DNA of 64,000 bases from Elizabethkingia meningoseptica_A (GTDB taxonomy: Bacteria; Bacteroidota; Bacteroidia; Flavobacteriales; Weeksellaceae). Below the pieces are notes generated by a model, which saw only the letters and a program-made list of their open reading frames with translations, was not told where the DNA came from and did no database searches. How positions within the stretch are numbered: the first letter of the stretch is position 1; each line of letters starts with the position of its first letter. Location: contig NZ_JBJDLK010000002.1 of NCBI RefSeq assembly GCF_045762675.1, positions 62,001 through 126,000 of the forward strand, read 5' to 3'. The position numbers and the translations under genes are program-made. Shown in pieces: positions 1 through 8,010 of the stretch.

Positions 1-147
1 GATGTTTTCGAAAACGAACCCAATCCGGAACTTCCTTTACTTATGCACCCGTCATTATCTTTAAGCCCTCATATCGGTGGCAGTACGATTGACGCTCAGG
101 AAAAAATTGGAATAGAAATAGCAGAACAACTTATTAAACTACAATAA
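1..147 (+). CDS. serA: 3' end of a D-2-hydroxyacid / 3-phosphoglycerate dehydrogenase
   Basis: Only the last 48 codons are in the window; the gene enters from the left and stops with TAA at 145-147. The tail holds the family's C-terminal signature: DVFENEP, then SPHIGGST followed by acidic and Gln residues. The His of SPHIGG is the catalytic acid of the D-isomer-specific 2-hydroxyacid dehydrogenases, which use NAD. There is no room for a C-terminal ACT domain, so this is the short form. The five-base gap to the next gene suggests one operon. In Bacteroidota a serC-serA-DUF1015 order is common, which favours serine biosynthesis (3-phosphoglycerate to 3-phosphohydroxypyruvate), but substrate cannot be proved from the tail alone. 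Confidence 0.75.
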   Translation, partial: DVFENEPNPELPLLMHPSLSLSPHIGGSTIDAQEKIGIEIAEQLIKLQ

Positions 148-152
148 AAAGA

Positions 153-1391
153 ATGCCTTTATTTAAACCCTTTCGAGGCATAAGACCTCACCATGATTTG
201 GTTGAAACGTTTACAACAGCATCCATAGATAACTTCACTGAAGATGAATTACATCAGAAAGCTGGAGTTGATAATACTTATGTTCAGATGCTCAAACCTT
301 TTGTGTGTAGTAAATCAAAAGATGTAGACCGTAATTTAAGAAAAGTTCGTACTAATTTTGAAGAACTTTTTCAGGGAAATAAACTATCTCAGGACAATGC
401 TTCCTTTTATTTATACGAGCAGATTTTGCCCGATAAAACGGTTTACCGCGGTTTATTAGGATTAACATCTGTTGAAGATTTCTGGAACGGAAAAATAAAA
501 AAGCATGAAGCTACCATCACCCAGAGAAAAGAAAAATTTGCACACTATCTGGACAAAGTAAAAGTTCAGGCTGAGCCGGTATTACTTACCTACCCTGCCA
601 ATTCCAAAATAGAAGTGTTAATGAATCTGGAGGAAAAAAATGTTCCTGTAGCCAACTTCAATGATGAAAATGGTGTGCGCCATAAGCTATGGAGAATCGA
701 TAACCGCCTGAAGCTTCAGCAATATAAAGAAGTAATTGAACAAATTGACTCTTTTTACATTGCCGATGGTCACCATAGAATCGGATCAACAGCTCTGAAT
801 GCAAAAAATCACCTGGATAAAGGTAAAAAACATACCGGACAGGAAGGTTTCAACTTTGTGTACAGTTACATTGTTTCCAACCAGTCTATTAAAATTCACG
901 ATTATAACCGTCTTGTAAGAGATCTTAACGGATTATCTCCTGAGCAGTTTTTGCAGTCACTTGAAAAATTCTTTGTCATTCATGAAAAAGGTGATACAGC
1001 GTATTACCCTTCTCAGAAATATCACCTTAGTATGTACCTTAACGGTAAGTTTTACAGTCTGCATATTAAGCATGACCTTAGAAATAAAACCGGAGGTCTT
1101 GAAGATCTTGACCACTACTTCCTGGAACGTAATGTTATTAAAGATGTTTTAGGAATTGAAACAAAGTCAAGTGATAAGATAGGCTTCTCTAAAGGTAACT
1201 CTACAGTAGAAGGTCTTAAAGAAATAAAACAATTGGTAGACAGTGGTGAATATGCAGTAGGTTTTGCGATTCATCCGGTTCCTTTCTCCGATTTGGTAAA
1301 AGTATCGGATCTGAAGCAGAAAATGCCGCCAAAATGTACTTATATCGAACCAAAACTACTTACCGCATTGGTAATGTACGATATGAAATAA
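153..1391 (+). CDS. DUF1015 family protein
   Basis: 412-residue cytosolic protein recognised as DUF1015 from the N-terminal FKPFRGIRP motif, the KKHEATITQRKEKF segment near residues 117-129, and the ADGHHR motif at 204-209. Biochemical function is not established for the family. The DGHHR motif resembles the one in ParB-fold nucleotide-binding proteins, including the free-serine kinases SbnI and SerK. Together with its position five bases behind a serA-like gene this hints at a role in phosphoserine or serine metabolism, which is inference. The ATG at 153 is the only reasonable start. Its length is usual for the family. Confidence 0.8.
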   Translation: MPLFKPFRGIRPHHDLVETFTTASIDNFTEDELHQKAGVDNTYVQMLKPFVCSKSKDVDRNLRKVRTNFEELFQGNKLSQDNASFYLYEQILPDKTVYRGLLGLTSVEDFWNGKIKKHEATITQRKEKFAHYLDKVKVQAEPVLLTYPANSKIEVLMNLEEKNVPVANFNDENGVRHKLWRIDNRLKLQQYKEVIEQIDSFYIADGHHRIGSTALNAKNHLDKGKKHTGQEGFNFVYSYIVSNQSIKIHDYNRLVRDLNGLSPEQFLQSLEKFFVIHEKGDTAYYPSQKYHLSMYLNGKFYSLHIKHDLRNKTGGLEDLDHYFLERNVIKDVLGIETKSSDKIGFSKGNSTVEGLKEIKQLVDSGEYAVGFAIHPVPFSDLVKVSDLKQKMPPKCTYIEPKLLTALVMYDMK

Positions 1392-1469
1392 AACAAAATC
1401 AGAAGTAAAAAACGATGCTTGATCCGGTTGTAATCACCGGTACAGGCTATAAAAATCATAAAAATTCCT

Positions 1470-1477
1470 TACATTTG
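1470..1477 (+). promoter_or_regulatory. Candidate -7 box for the M28 peptidase gene
   Basis: TACATTTG fits the Bacteroidota -7 consensus TAnnTTTG and lies 25 bases before the ATG at 1503. No convincing -33 TTG is seen at the expected spacing. Confidence 0.4.
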
Positions 1478-1502
1478 ATTCACTCAATTAACAGGAATTG
1501 CA

Positions 1503-2861
1503 ATGAAAAAACTAATGCTTATTCCACTCTTTGCGAGTGGATTTTTTTTCTCCCAACAAAAAGATGACTCGCTGGCATTTGCTAAAATTTCCAGCCAGAT
1601 TCTGAATCACGGCGAAGCTTATGAAGAGCTCCGCGATCTTACTAAAAACATCGGTCATCGGTTAAGCGGTTCAGATGCTTATGAAAAAGCTACAAAATGG
1701 GCCGTTATTCAGTTAAAAAATGCCGGAGCGGACAAAGTATGGCTGCAGCCTGTAAAAGTACCGGTATGGAAAAGAGGCAAGGAATCATTGTATATAAAAA
1801 CCGGTAATGGTCAATGGCAGTCTGTCAATATGCTGTCTTTAGGAAACTCTGAAGGAACAAATGGCAAAGACCTTATTGGTGATATTATTCTGGTAAAAAC
1901 AATCGAAGAATTCAACGCACTTCCCGATAATGCTGTAAAAGGTAAGATTGTTTTCTTTAACTACCCTTTCCGTCAGGACTTTATCCAGACTTTTGAAGGT
2001 TATGGAGATATTGGAAAATATAGATCTGCCACAGCATCAATGGTTGCTAAAAAAGGCGGAAAAGCGGTTATTATACGTTCATTATCTTCTGCGACAGATG
2101 ATGCCCCGCACACAGGAGCAATGCGATATGAGGACGGAACTGAGAAAATTCCTGCAGTAGCGATAGGCCCAAAGGGAGCTGAGCAGCTTGCGAAATTAAT
2201 ACAATCCCAAAAGGTAACAGCCAAACTTAATTCCAACTGCGGAATGAAAGGCGAAATAATGAGTAACTCTGTTATAGGAGAAATCACGGGGAAAAAGGAT
2301 CAGAAAGTTATTGTTGTAGGCGGACACCTTGACTCCTGGGATGTAGGTGAAGGCGCACAGGACGACGGTGCCGGTATTGTACAATCCATAGAAGTACTGA
2401 GAACTTTCAAAAAACTCGGATTAAATAATAACCATACCATAAGGGCTGTATTATTCGCAAATGAAGAAAACGGTAATCGTGGTGGTGAAACTTACGCTGC
2501 TAACCTGGATCCGACCAGAGAGCCACACCTTTTTGCTATTGAAAGCGATGCTGGCGGTTATTCTCCAAGAGGTTTCTTTCTGGAGATGAATGCAACACAA
2601 TCCAGTCAGATCAAAAGCTGGAAGTCATTATTCTTACCTTACGGGGTTTATAATATTGTAGATTCTTATTCCGGAACAGACATCCGGCCGATGAAGAAAC
2701 ATCAGGTTGCATTAGCTGGACTTATGCCCGATTCCCAGAGATATTTTGATCTTCACCATTCTGCTTCTGATGTTTTTGAAGCGGTCAACAGAAGAGAATT
2801 ATTACTAGGTGCCAGCGCTATGACACAGCTTATTTATATGATCGATAAATATTGGGAATAA
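1503..2861 (+). CDS. Secreted M28 family zinc peptidase (carboxypeptidase Q-like)
   Basis: 452 residues. A signal peptide (MKKLMLIPLFASGFFFSQQ) indicates export. An inserted PA-like region (about residues 110-245) precedes the catalytic part. The two-zinc site of clan MH is visible: GGHLDSWDVGEG (His and Asp ligands), QDDGAGI (bridging Asp), ANEENGNRGG (catalytic Glu-Glu), ESDAGG (Asp) and DLHHSASD (His). Such enzymes are aminopeptidases or dipeptidases acting in the periplasm or outside the cell. The stop codon overlaps the next start as TAATG, so translation of the kinase gene is probably coupled. The exact substrate is unknown. Confidence 0.9.
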   Translation: MKKLMLIPLFASGFFFSQQKDDSLAFAKISSQILNHGEAYEELRDLTKNIGHRLSGSDAYEKATKWAVIQLKNAGADKVWLQPVKVPVWKRGKESLYIKTGNGQWQSVNMLSLGNSEGTNGKDLIGDIILVKTIEEFNALPDNAVKGKIVFFNYPFRQDFIQTFEGYGDIGKYRSATASMVAKKGGKAVIIRSLSSATDDAPHTGAMRYEDGTEKIPAVAIGPKGAEQLAKLIQSQKVTAKLNSNCGMKGEIMSNSVIGEITGKKDQKVIVVGGHLDSWDVGEGAQDDGAGIVQSIEVLRTFKKLGLNNNHTIRAVLFANEENGNRGGETYAANLDPTREPHLFAIESDAGGYSPRGFFLEMNATQSSQIKSWKSLFLPYGVYNIVDSYSGTDIRPMKKHQVALAGLMPDSQRYFDLHHSASDVFEAVNRRELLLGASAMTQLIYMIDKYWE

Positions 2862-3226
2862 TGCGCAAACCTTCTCTACATAAAAGTTTCGGCAATGCCT
2901 TTCGCGGAATATTCTTTTTGCTGAGAAACGAAAGAAATTTCAAGCTCGAATTACTGGGGCTGCTTATTAATCTGTTTCTTATTGTTTATCTGAAACCGGA
3001 GAGACTTGAAATAGCATTAATTCTCCTGGTTTCCTTCTTCGTATTGGTAACTGAAGCATTAAACACCTGTGTAGAGAAAATATGTGATTTTATACATCCT
3101 GAATACCATAAAAATATAGGTATTATAAAAGATATAGCCGCCGGATCTGTCGTTATGGCAGTTCTGGCAGCTATTTTAACAGGTATCTATGTATACCTGC
3201 CTTACATAATGGATCGGATATCCTGA
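2861..3226 (+). CDS. dgkA: DgkA family diacylglycerol/undecaprenol kinase
   Basis: 121-residue integral membrane protein with three transmembrane helices. Family motifs are RNERNFKLEL near the N-terminus and TEALNTCVEKICD in the middle, corresponding to the EAxNTAIE active-site segment of DgkA. These kinases phosphorylate diacylglycerol or undecaprenol in the inner membrane, recycling lipid for phospholipid or cell-wall carrier synthesis. A TTG at 2852 is also in frame, but I chose the ATG at 2861 because it overlaps the preceding stop in the classic TAATG coupling arrangement and removes only three residues. The 3' end overlaps the convergent patatin gene by 25 bases. Confidence 0.87.
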   Translation: MRKPSLHKSFGNAFRGIFFLLRNERNFKLELLGLLINLFLIVYLKPERLEIALILLVSFFVLVTEALNTCVEKICDFIHPEYHKNIGIIKDIAAGSVVMAVLAAILTGIYVYLPYIMDRIS

Positions 3227-4029
3227 TGATGGAAATTTGTTTCAGCAAAGGTTTCCTGAGCAGACAAATAGCCTATATCAAAGATTTCCTGAGTTCTTTG
3301 CTTCTTTGTTTCAAAACGTCCGTAACTGCTAAGCTTCGTAAGCGGAATAAACCAGTCACAAAGTTCAAATTTAGTTGCTTCTGCACGATGCAGTAATATT
3401 TCCAATGCTCGTTCTGTTACTGAACGGATACTCTTTATTTTATTCTGGTTAAGCTTATCCAAAGGAGAAAGGTATACACCAATCATTTTTTCAACCCTGT
3501 CTTTCAACAGGTCTGCTGGAAAGTTATTAATCACGCCCCCGTCACAATATATTTTATCATTAATACTGTATGGCGTGGCAACTCCGGGAATTGCCGCAGA
3601 AGATATGATGGCGTCGATTACCTCTGTATCCTCATCGAACACATGCATTGTTCCTGTACTCAGATCAGTTGCTGTAAGCAATAAAGGAATTTTACTTTCT
3701 TTTATTTTTGAGTTCCCAAAGACCGGCTCCAGATAGATTCTGAAAATATCTGAGCTTACGATACCCGGCTTGTTAAATACCAGATGTTTCCAGTTGAAAA
3801 AATGAACTGACTGAAAAAAAGCCAGAATTTCTTCCGGACTCTTACCATAAGCATAAAACGCTCCAACCAATGCTCCTGCAGATGTACCCGAAATGACATC
3901 TACTTTTATATGCTGATCTTCCAGGAACTTCAACACCCCGGCATGAGCAATACCTTTAGTTCCTCCCCCTGAAAGTACAAGTCCTGTTTGATAATCCATT
4001 AATAATTTATTTATACCAAAGTTATTCAT
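3202..4029 (-). CDS. Patatin-like phospholipase
   Basis: 275 residues with the complete bacterial patatin signature: the oxyanion-hole motif SGGGTKG (about 20-26), the nucleophile elbow GTSAG (about 49-53) and the catalytic DGG (DGGVINNFP, about 163-171). The Ser-Asp dyad predicts lipid acyl hydrolase (phospholipase A) activity. No signal peptide is evident, so it probably acts on inner-leaflet or cytosolic lipids. The first Met gives a short extension; Met11 (start at 3999), just before the TGLVLSGGG strand, is an equally plausible start. The 3' end runs 25 bases into the convergent dgkA. Confidence 0.87.
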   Translation of the reverse strand: MNNFGINKLLMDYQTGLVLSGGGTKGIAHAGVLKFLEDQHIKVDVISGTSAGALVGAFYAYGKSPEEILAFFQSVHFFNWKHLVFNKPGIVSSDIFRIYLEPVFGNSKIKESKIPLLLTATDLSTGTMHVFDEDTEVIDAIISSAAIPGVATPYSINDKIYCDGGVINNFPADLLKDRVEKMIGVYLSPLDKLNQNKIKSIRSVTERALEILLHRAEATKFELCDWFIPLTKLSSYGRFETKKQRTQEIFDIGYLSAQETFAETNFHHQDIRSIM

Positions 4030-4103
4030 ATAAAATTAAAAAATCCACAGCAGTTGCTGTGGATTTTAATTATTTTTCACATAATATTTACATTACGTTT
4101 ATA

Positions 4104-5492
4104 TTAAATGTGGATTACTTCTCCGTAAGCAGCAGCTACAGCTTCCATAACTGCCTCAGATAAAGTCGGGTGCGGATGAATAGACTTTATGATCTCATGT
4201 CCGGTAGTTTCCAGTCTTCTCGCTGCAACAGCTTCTGCAACCATTTCAGTTACACCTGTTCCAATCATATGGCAACCTAACCACTCACCGTATTTAGCAT
4301 CGAAAATTACTTTTACAAAACCGTCAGTATCACCATTTGCAGTAGCTTTACCACTGGCAGAGAACGGGAATTTTCCAACTTTGATTTCGTATCCCTTTTC
4401 TTTTGCCTGCTTTTCTGTTAAACCTACAGAAGCAATTTCAGGTGTACAGTAGGTACATCCGGGAATGTTACCATAGTCAATTTTATCTACATGCATTCCT
4501 TTGATTTTTTCAACGCAGGTAATCCCTTCAGCAGACGCTACGTGTGCCAATGCCTGAGTCGGGATAATATCTCCGATTGCATAATATCCAGGAACATTTG
4601 TCTGGTACCACTCATTTACTAAAACTCTTCCCTTATCTGTTTTAATACCAACTTCTTCAAGTCCGATATTTTCAATGTTTGCCTGAATACCTACAGCTGA
4701 AAGAACAACATCTGCTTCAAGGATTATTTCACCTTTAGCTGTTTTTACTTTAGCTTTTACGCCTTCCCCTGTTGTATCTACACTTTCTACCGAAGAATTA
4801 GTCATTACTTCAATTCCTGCTTTCTTAAGTGATTTTTCAAGGTGCTTGGATACTTCCTCGTCTTCTAAAGGAACGATGTTTGGTAAGAATTCAACAACAG
4901 TAACTTTAGTACCTAAGCTTGAATAGAAATAAGCAAACTCAACACCAATAGCTCCAGATCCAACAACGATCATAGATTTTGGTTGCTCAGGTAAGTTTAA
5001 TGCCTGACGGTAACCAATTACTTTTTTACCATCCTGCGGAAGGTTTGGCAACTCACGGGAACGAGCACCAGTTGCTAAAATAATATTCTGACCTGCATAA
5101 GTTTGTTTTTTACCTTCAGCATCCGTAACTTCTACTTTTTTGCCAGGTAAAACTTTTGCAGTCCCTAAGATAACGTCGATTTTGTTTTTCTTCATTAAGA
5201 ACTCGATACCCTTACTCATTTTCCCTGCAACACCGCGGCTTCTCTGAATAATATTAGAGAAATCGAAGCTAGGTTCTACTTTATTAAGACCATATTCCTC
5301 AGCATGCTCAATATATTTAAAAACCTGTGCAGACTTCAATAACGCTTTTGTGGGGATACATCCCCAGTTAAGGCAGATACCACCAAGGTTCTCTTTCTCT
5401 ATAATTGCAGTTTTGAAACCCAATTGGGAAGCTCTGATTGCAGTAACATAACCACCAGGTCCACTTCCTATAACAATAATATCGTAATTCAT
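4104..5492 (-). CDS. lpdA: Dihydrolipoyl dehydrogenase (E3)
   Basis: 462 residues, standard length. The FAD-binding GSGPGGY lies at 9-15. The redox-active disulfide motif GGICLNWGC places cysteines at 40 and 45. The NAD site is VVGSGAIGVEF in the middle, and the C-terminal HPHPTLSE supplies the His-Glu base of the dimer partner. It reoxidises dihydrolipoamide on the E2 subunits of 2-oxoacid dehydrogenase complexes and of glycine cleavage, using NAD. The fused E1 gene of such a complex sits at 8.0-10.4 kb, but no E2 is in the window. It is separated from the patatin gene by 74 bases and appears to be its own unit. Confidence 0.96.
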   Translation of the reverse strand: MNYDIIVIGSGPGGYVTAIRASQLGFKTAIIEKENLGGICLNWGCIPTKALLKSAQVFKYIEHAEEYGLNKVEPSFDFSNIIQRSRGVAGKMSKGIEFLMKKNKIDVILGTAKVLPGKKVEVTDAEGKKQTYAGQNIILATGARSRELPNLPQDGKKVIGYRQALNLPEQPKSMIVVGSGAIGVEFAYFYSSLGTKVTVVEFLPNIVPLEDEEVSKHLEKSLKKAGIEVMTNSSVESVDTTGEGVKAKVKTAKGEIILEADVVLSAVGIQANIENIGLEEVGIKTDKGRVLVNEWYQTNVPGYYAIGDIIPTQALAHVASAEGITCVEKIKGMHVDKIDYGNIPGCTYCTPEIASVGLTEKQAKEKGYEIKVGKFPFSASGKATANGDTDGFVKVIFDAKYGEWLGCHMIGTGVTEMVAEAVAARRLETTGHEIIKSIHPHPTLSEAVMEAVAAAYGEVIHI

Positions 5493-5629
5493 TGGAAAAA
5501 ATTTTATTGCGAATTTACGAAAAAGATTGTGAAAAAAATAGCGAAACTAAAAACCGGCAGATGAGAATAAACAGCTTATTACACATTCTTTAAAAAAAGA
5601 AAGAATCTGTAAAAAAATATGTTGAATAA

Positions 5630-6025
5630 TTAAGCCGTTTCTATCTTTTCAATTAAGATCTGCTGGCCGTTCATATTTACTTTTCCGTTATATTTGCCGC
5701 CAATTTCCACTTCCAGGCTTTTTACATTCAGATCTCCTTCTACCTTACCAGTGGATCGTAACTGTAATTCATCGCAGGTTAAATTGCCTTTCAGCGTACC
5801 ATAAACAATTATGGTCTTACTATTCAGATTTCCTTCTACATAAGCATTTTCGCCTAGAATAATTCCGCTTTCCACGAGAATATTTCCGGTTACTTTTCCA
5901 TCTATACGAATGGTGTTGGTCCCTTTTATATCACCTGTAATTTCAATTTCAGATGCAATAACGGTAGAAATCGCCTGCTGGCTTAAATTAGTTGGCTGCA
6001 TTTTAGGAGGATTTTTTTTAAACAT
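5630..6025 (-). CDS. Bactofilin family cytoskeletal protein
   Basis: 131 residues. After a short polar N-terminus comes the bactofilin beta-helix: repeated short strands with Gly and Val/Ile at regular spacing (ITGDIKGTNTIRIDGKVTGN, then ENAYVEGNLNSKTIIVYGTL and so on). Bactofilins polymerise without nucleotide and position cell-envelope enzymes. The gene starts eight bases behind the M23 peptidase gene and is surely cotranscribed. Bactofilin/M23 pairing is a known arrangement in several phyla, where both act in cell shape. The product is probably cytoplasmic and membrane-associated through partners. Confidence 0.92.
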   Translation of the reverse strand: MFKKNPPKMQPTNLSQQAISTVIASEIEITGDIKGTNTIRIDGKVTGNILVESGIILGENAYVEGNLNSKTIIVYGTLKGNLTCDELQLRSTGKVEGDLNVKSLEVEIGGKYNGKVNMNGQQILIEKIETA

Positions 6026-6033
6026 GGCTAGTT

Positions 6034-6873
6034 TTATTTGTTATGGAATATATCTAAAAAGGGGGTTGGATCTATTTTATTATTCTTGTAAAGAATTTCA
6101 TAATGCAGATGCGGACCTGTACTTCTCCCGGAACTTCCTACTTCACCAATTACAGATCCTACATTTACTTTCTGTCCCTCTGCCACCAGCAGTTTTGATA
6201 AATGGGCATATCTTGTTTCGAAATGATCAGAATGTTTAACGACAACCACATTACCATAGCCCCCCATTACACCGGCAAAGGCAACTTTTCCCTGTGCCGT
6301 AACTTTTACAGTTTCTCCGGTTTGTCCCCGGAAATCAATTCCTGCATGCCGCTCCACACCTTCTCCCGAAAAAGGATTGGAACGTGTCCCAAATGTTGAT
6401 GTAATTTGTCCGTTATGCGGTATTCCTATGGGTATCGATTTTAATTCTTCATCCAGTTTTAGTACGGCTTCTTCATAATCGGAAGAGATTTCTTTAATGT
6501 TCTCCAGATTTTCTTCAACGGGACCTCCCACCGGTTCAATGTTCATTTCCTTTAAACCTCTTTTACGCAGGGCCTCGTTGATTAAGTTTATCGTCCGGTC
6601 TATAGACTGAAAATTCTTTTTTGTATTTTCTATATCCAGCGAATTATTAATCTGGTTAAGTTTCTGAATTTTTGCCTGGTATACAGAATTGTAATGCTTA
6701 CTTGTCATTTCATATATAAAGAAACCGAGTAAGAGGAGCAGACCGGTAATCACACTCATTGAAATTAAAAAATATTTTTTCCAATGCAGCAGAATTTTTG
6801 TCGGAACTTTCATTGATTTGTTCTCTGTACTTCCAGAGTCTACAAACAATACAGTAGTCTTATTTTTAAACAT
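6034..6873 (-). CDS. Membrane-anchored M23 family metallopeptidase
   Basis: 279 residues: cytoplasmic N-terminus (1-34), one transmembrane helix (about 35-54), a coiled-coil-like linker (60-140), then a LytM domain with the zinc motifs HAGIDF (HxxxD) and HLHYEI (HxH) and an upstream RYAHLS. All metal and catalytic residues are present, so an active glycyl-type or DD-endopeptidase on peptidoglycan is expected. The topology puts the catalytic domain in the periplasm and leaves the short N-terminus to meet the cytoplasmic bactofilin encoded next. The upstream 296 bases (6874-7169) hold its promoter region and, at the far end, the OmpA terminator. Confidence 0.92.
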   Translation of the reverse strand: MFKNKTTVLFVDSGSTENKSMKVPTKILLHWKKYFLISMSVITGLLLLLGFFIYEMTSKHYNSVYQAKIQKLNQINNSLDIENTKKNFQSIDRTINLINEALRKRGLKEMNIEPVGGPVEENLENIKEISSDYEEAVLKLDEELKSIPIGIPHNGQITSTFGTRSNPFSGEGVERHAGIDFRGQTGETVKVTAQGKVAFAGVMGGYGNVVVVKHSDHFETRYAHLSKLLVAEGQKVNVGSVIGEVGSSGRSTGPHLHYEILYKNNKIDPTPFLDIFHNK

Positions 6874-7115
6874 GCTTAAAAGTAAATTTTATCCTTCATT
6901 TTCAAATTCAGCATACACAAAACTAACAAAAAAACAGATAAAGCATCCGGTTTGTTTATTTTATAAACAAAAACAGCATATATATTTTATTATAAAATTC
7001 ATGTAAAACAAGTGTGTCAATATGATTCCGACATTGAAAATTACTCTACATTAATTTATTGTAATAAGTATTTTGTATACACTTTGTCTACCGGGCAACA
7101 CTCATTATGAAATAA

Positions 7116-7148
7116 AAAAGCGGGCTAATAAATTATTAGCCCGCTTTT
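7116..7148 (-). terminator. Intrinsic terminator after the OmpA lipoprotein gene
   Basis: Perfect stem of at least 12 bp (AGCGGGCTAATA at 7119-7130 with its complement at 7134-7145), three-base loop, A/T flanks on both sides so it can work in both directions. It lies 22 bases after the minus-strand stop at 7170. Confidence 0.85.
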
Positions 7149-7169
7149 ATAAACTGAGTTTATAATACT

Positions 7170-8000
7170 TTACCTCTTCGCATCAAGAAGCTGCATAAAT
7201 TGATCTAATTTCGGAAGAACGATAATTTCTGTTCTTCTGTTTTCAGATTTACCAAATGCTGTGTTATTATCTGCTTTTGGCACATATTCTGAACGTCCTC
7301 CGGCGGTCATTCTGGATGGGTTTACGCCAAACTTGGTCTGTAACATTCTTACTACAGATGTTGCACGCATTGCCGATAAATCCCAGTTATCTTTAATTAA
7401 GGCATTTGGTCTCATCGGATCAGTATCCGTATGACCTTCCACCATTACATCGTAATCGCTGTAATCATTAATTACACGTGCTACTTTTTCCAATACTGTT
7501 TCTGCAGTAGGAAGGATTTCGTAGCTTCCGGATTTATATAACATTTTATCGGAAAGTGAAATAAATACAACTCCTTTCTGAACTTTAATATCGATATCCT
7601 GATCGTTAATATTATCAAGGGATCTCTTCAGTTTATTGGAAATTGCAATATTCAGAGAGTCCTGCTTAGATCTTGCATCCTGAAGTCTCTTAATGTAATC
7701 CTGAGACTCTTTGATCTGTCCGATCAGTTTCTCAATATTCATGGAGCCTTTGCTACTGTTTGCAGCACAATCCTTTAAGCTTTCCTGTAAAATACCATTC
7801 TGGTTCTTCAGTAAGTTAATCTGCTCTTCAAGAGAGTGGATTCTTACTTTCTGACTCTGGATAGAAGATTCCTTCTGTCCCGAATCATTTAAACATCTTT
7901 GATAATCTGTCTGTAATGCTTCTAGCTTTTTCTGGGTTCCGCAAGACGTTAATGCTAACCCCAGACCTCCGACTAAAACAAATTTCAATATATTATTCAT
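7170..8000 (-). CDS. OmpA family lipoprotein
   Basis: 276 residues from the ATG at 8000. This start gives a lipoprotein signal ending in the lipobox LTSC. The open frame extends upstream to 8045, but that would overlap the E1 gene and bury the signal peptide. A coiled-coil region (about 20-120) precedes a C-terminal OmpA-like peptidoglycan-binding domain with VEGHTDTDPM and the later NRRTEI motif. It should link the outer membrane to peptidoglycan. The start is ten bases behind the E1 stop, so the two genes are cotranscribed, although no functional link is obvious. Confidence 0.9.
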   Translation of the reverse strand: MNNILKFVLVGGLGLALTSCGTQKKLEALQTDYQRCLNDSGQKESSIQSQKVRIHSLEEQINLLKNQNGILQESLKDCAANSSKGSMNIEKLIGQIKESQDYIKRLQDARSKQDSLNIAISNKLKRSLDNINDQDIDIKVQKGVVFISLSDKMLYKSGSYEILPTAETVLEKVARVINDYSDYDVMVEGHTDTDPMRPNALIKDNWDLSAMRATSVVRMLQTKFGVNPSRMTAGGRSEYVPKADNNTAFGKSENRRTEIIVLPKLDQFMQLLDAKR

Positions 8001-8010
8001 GATATAAAAT

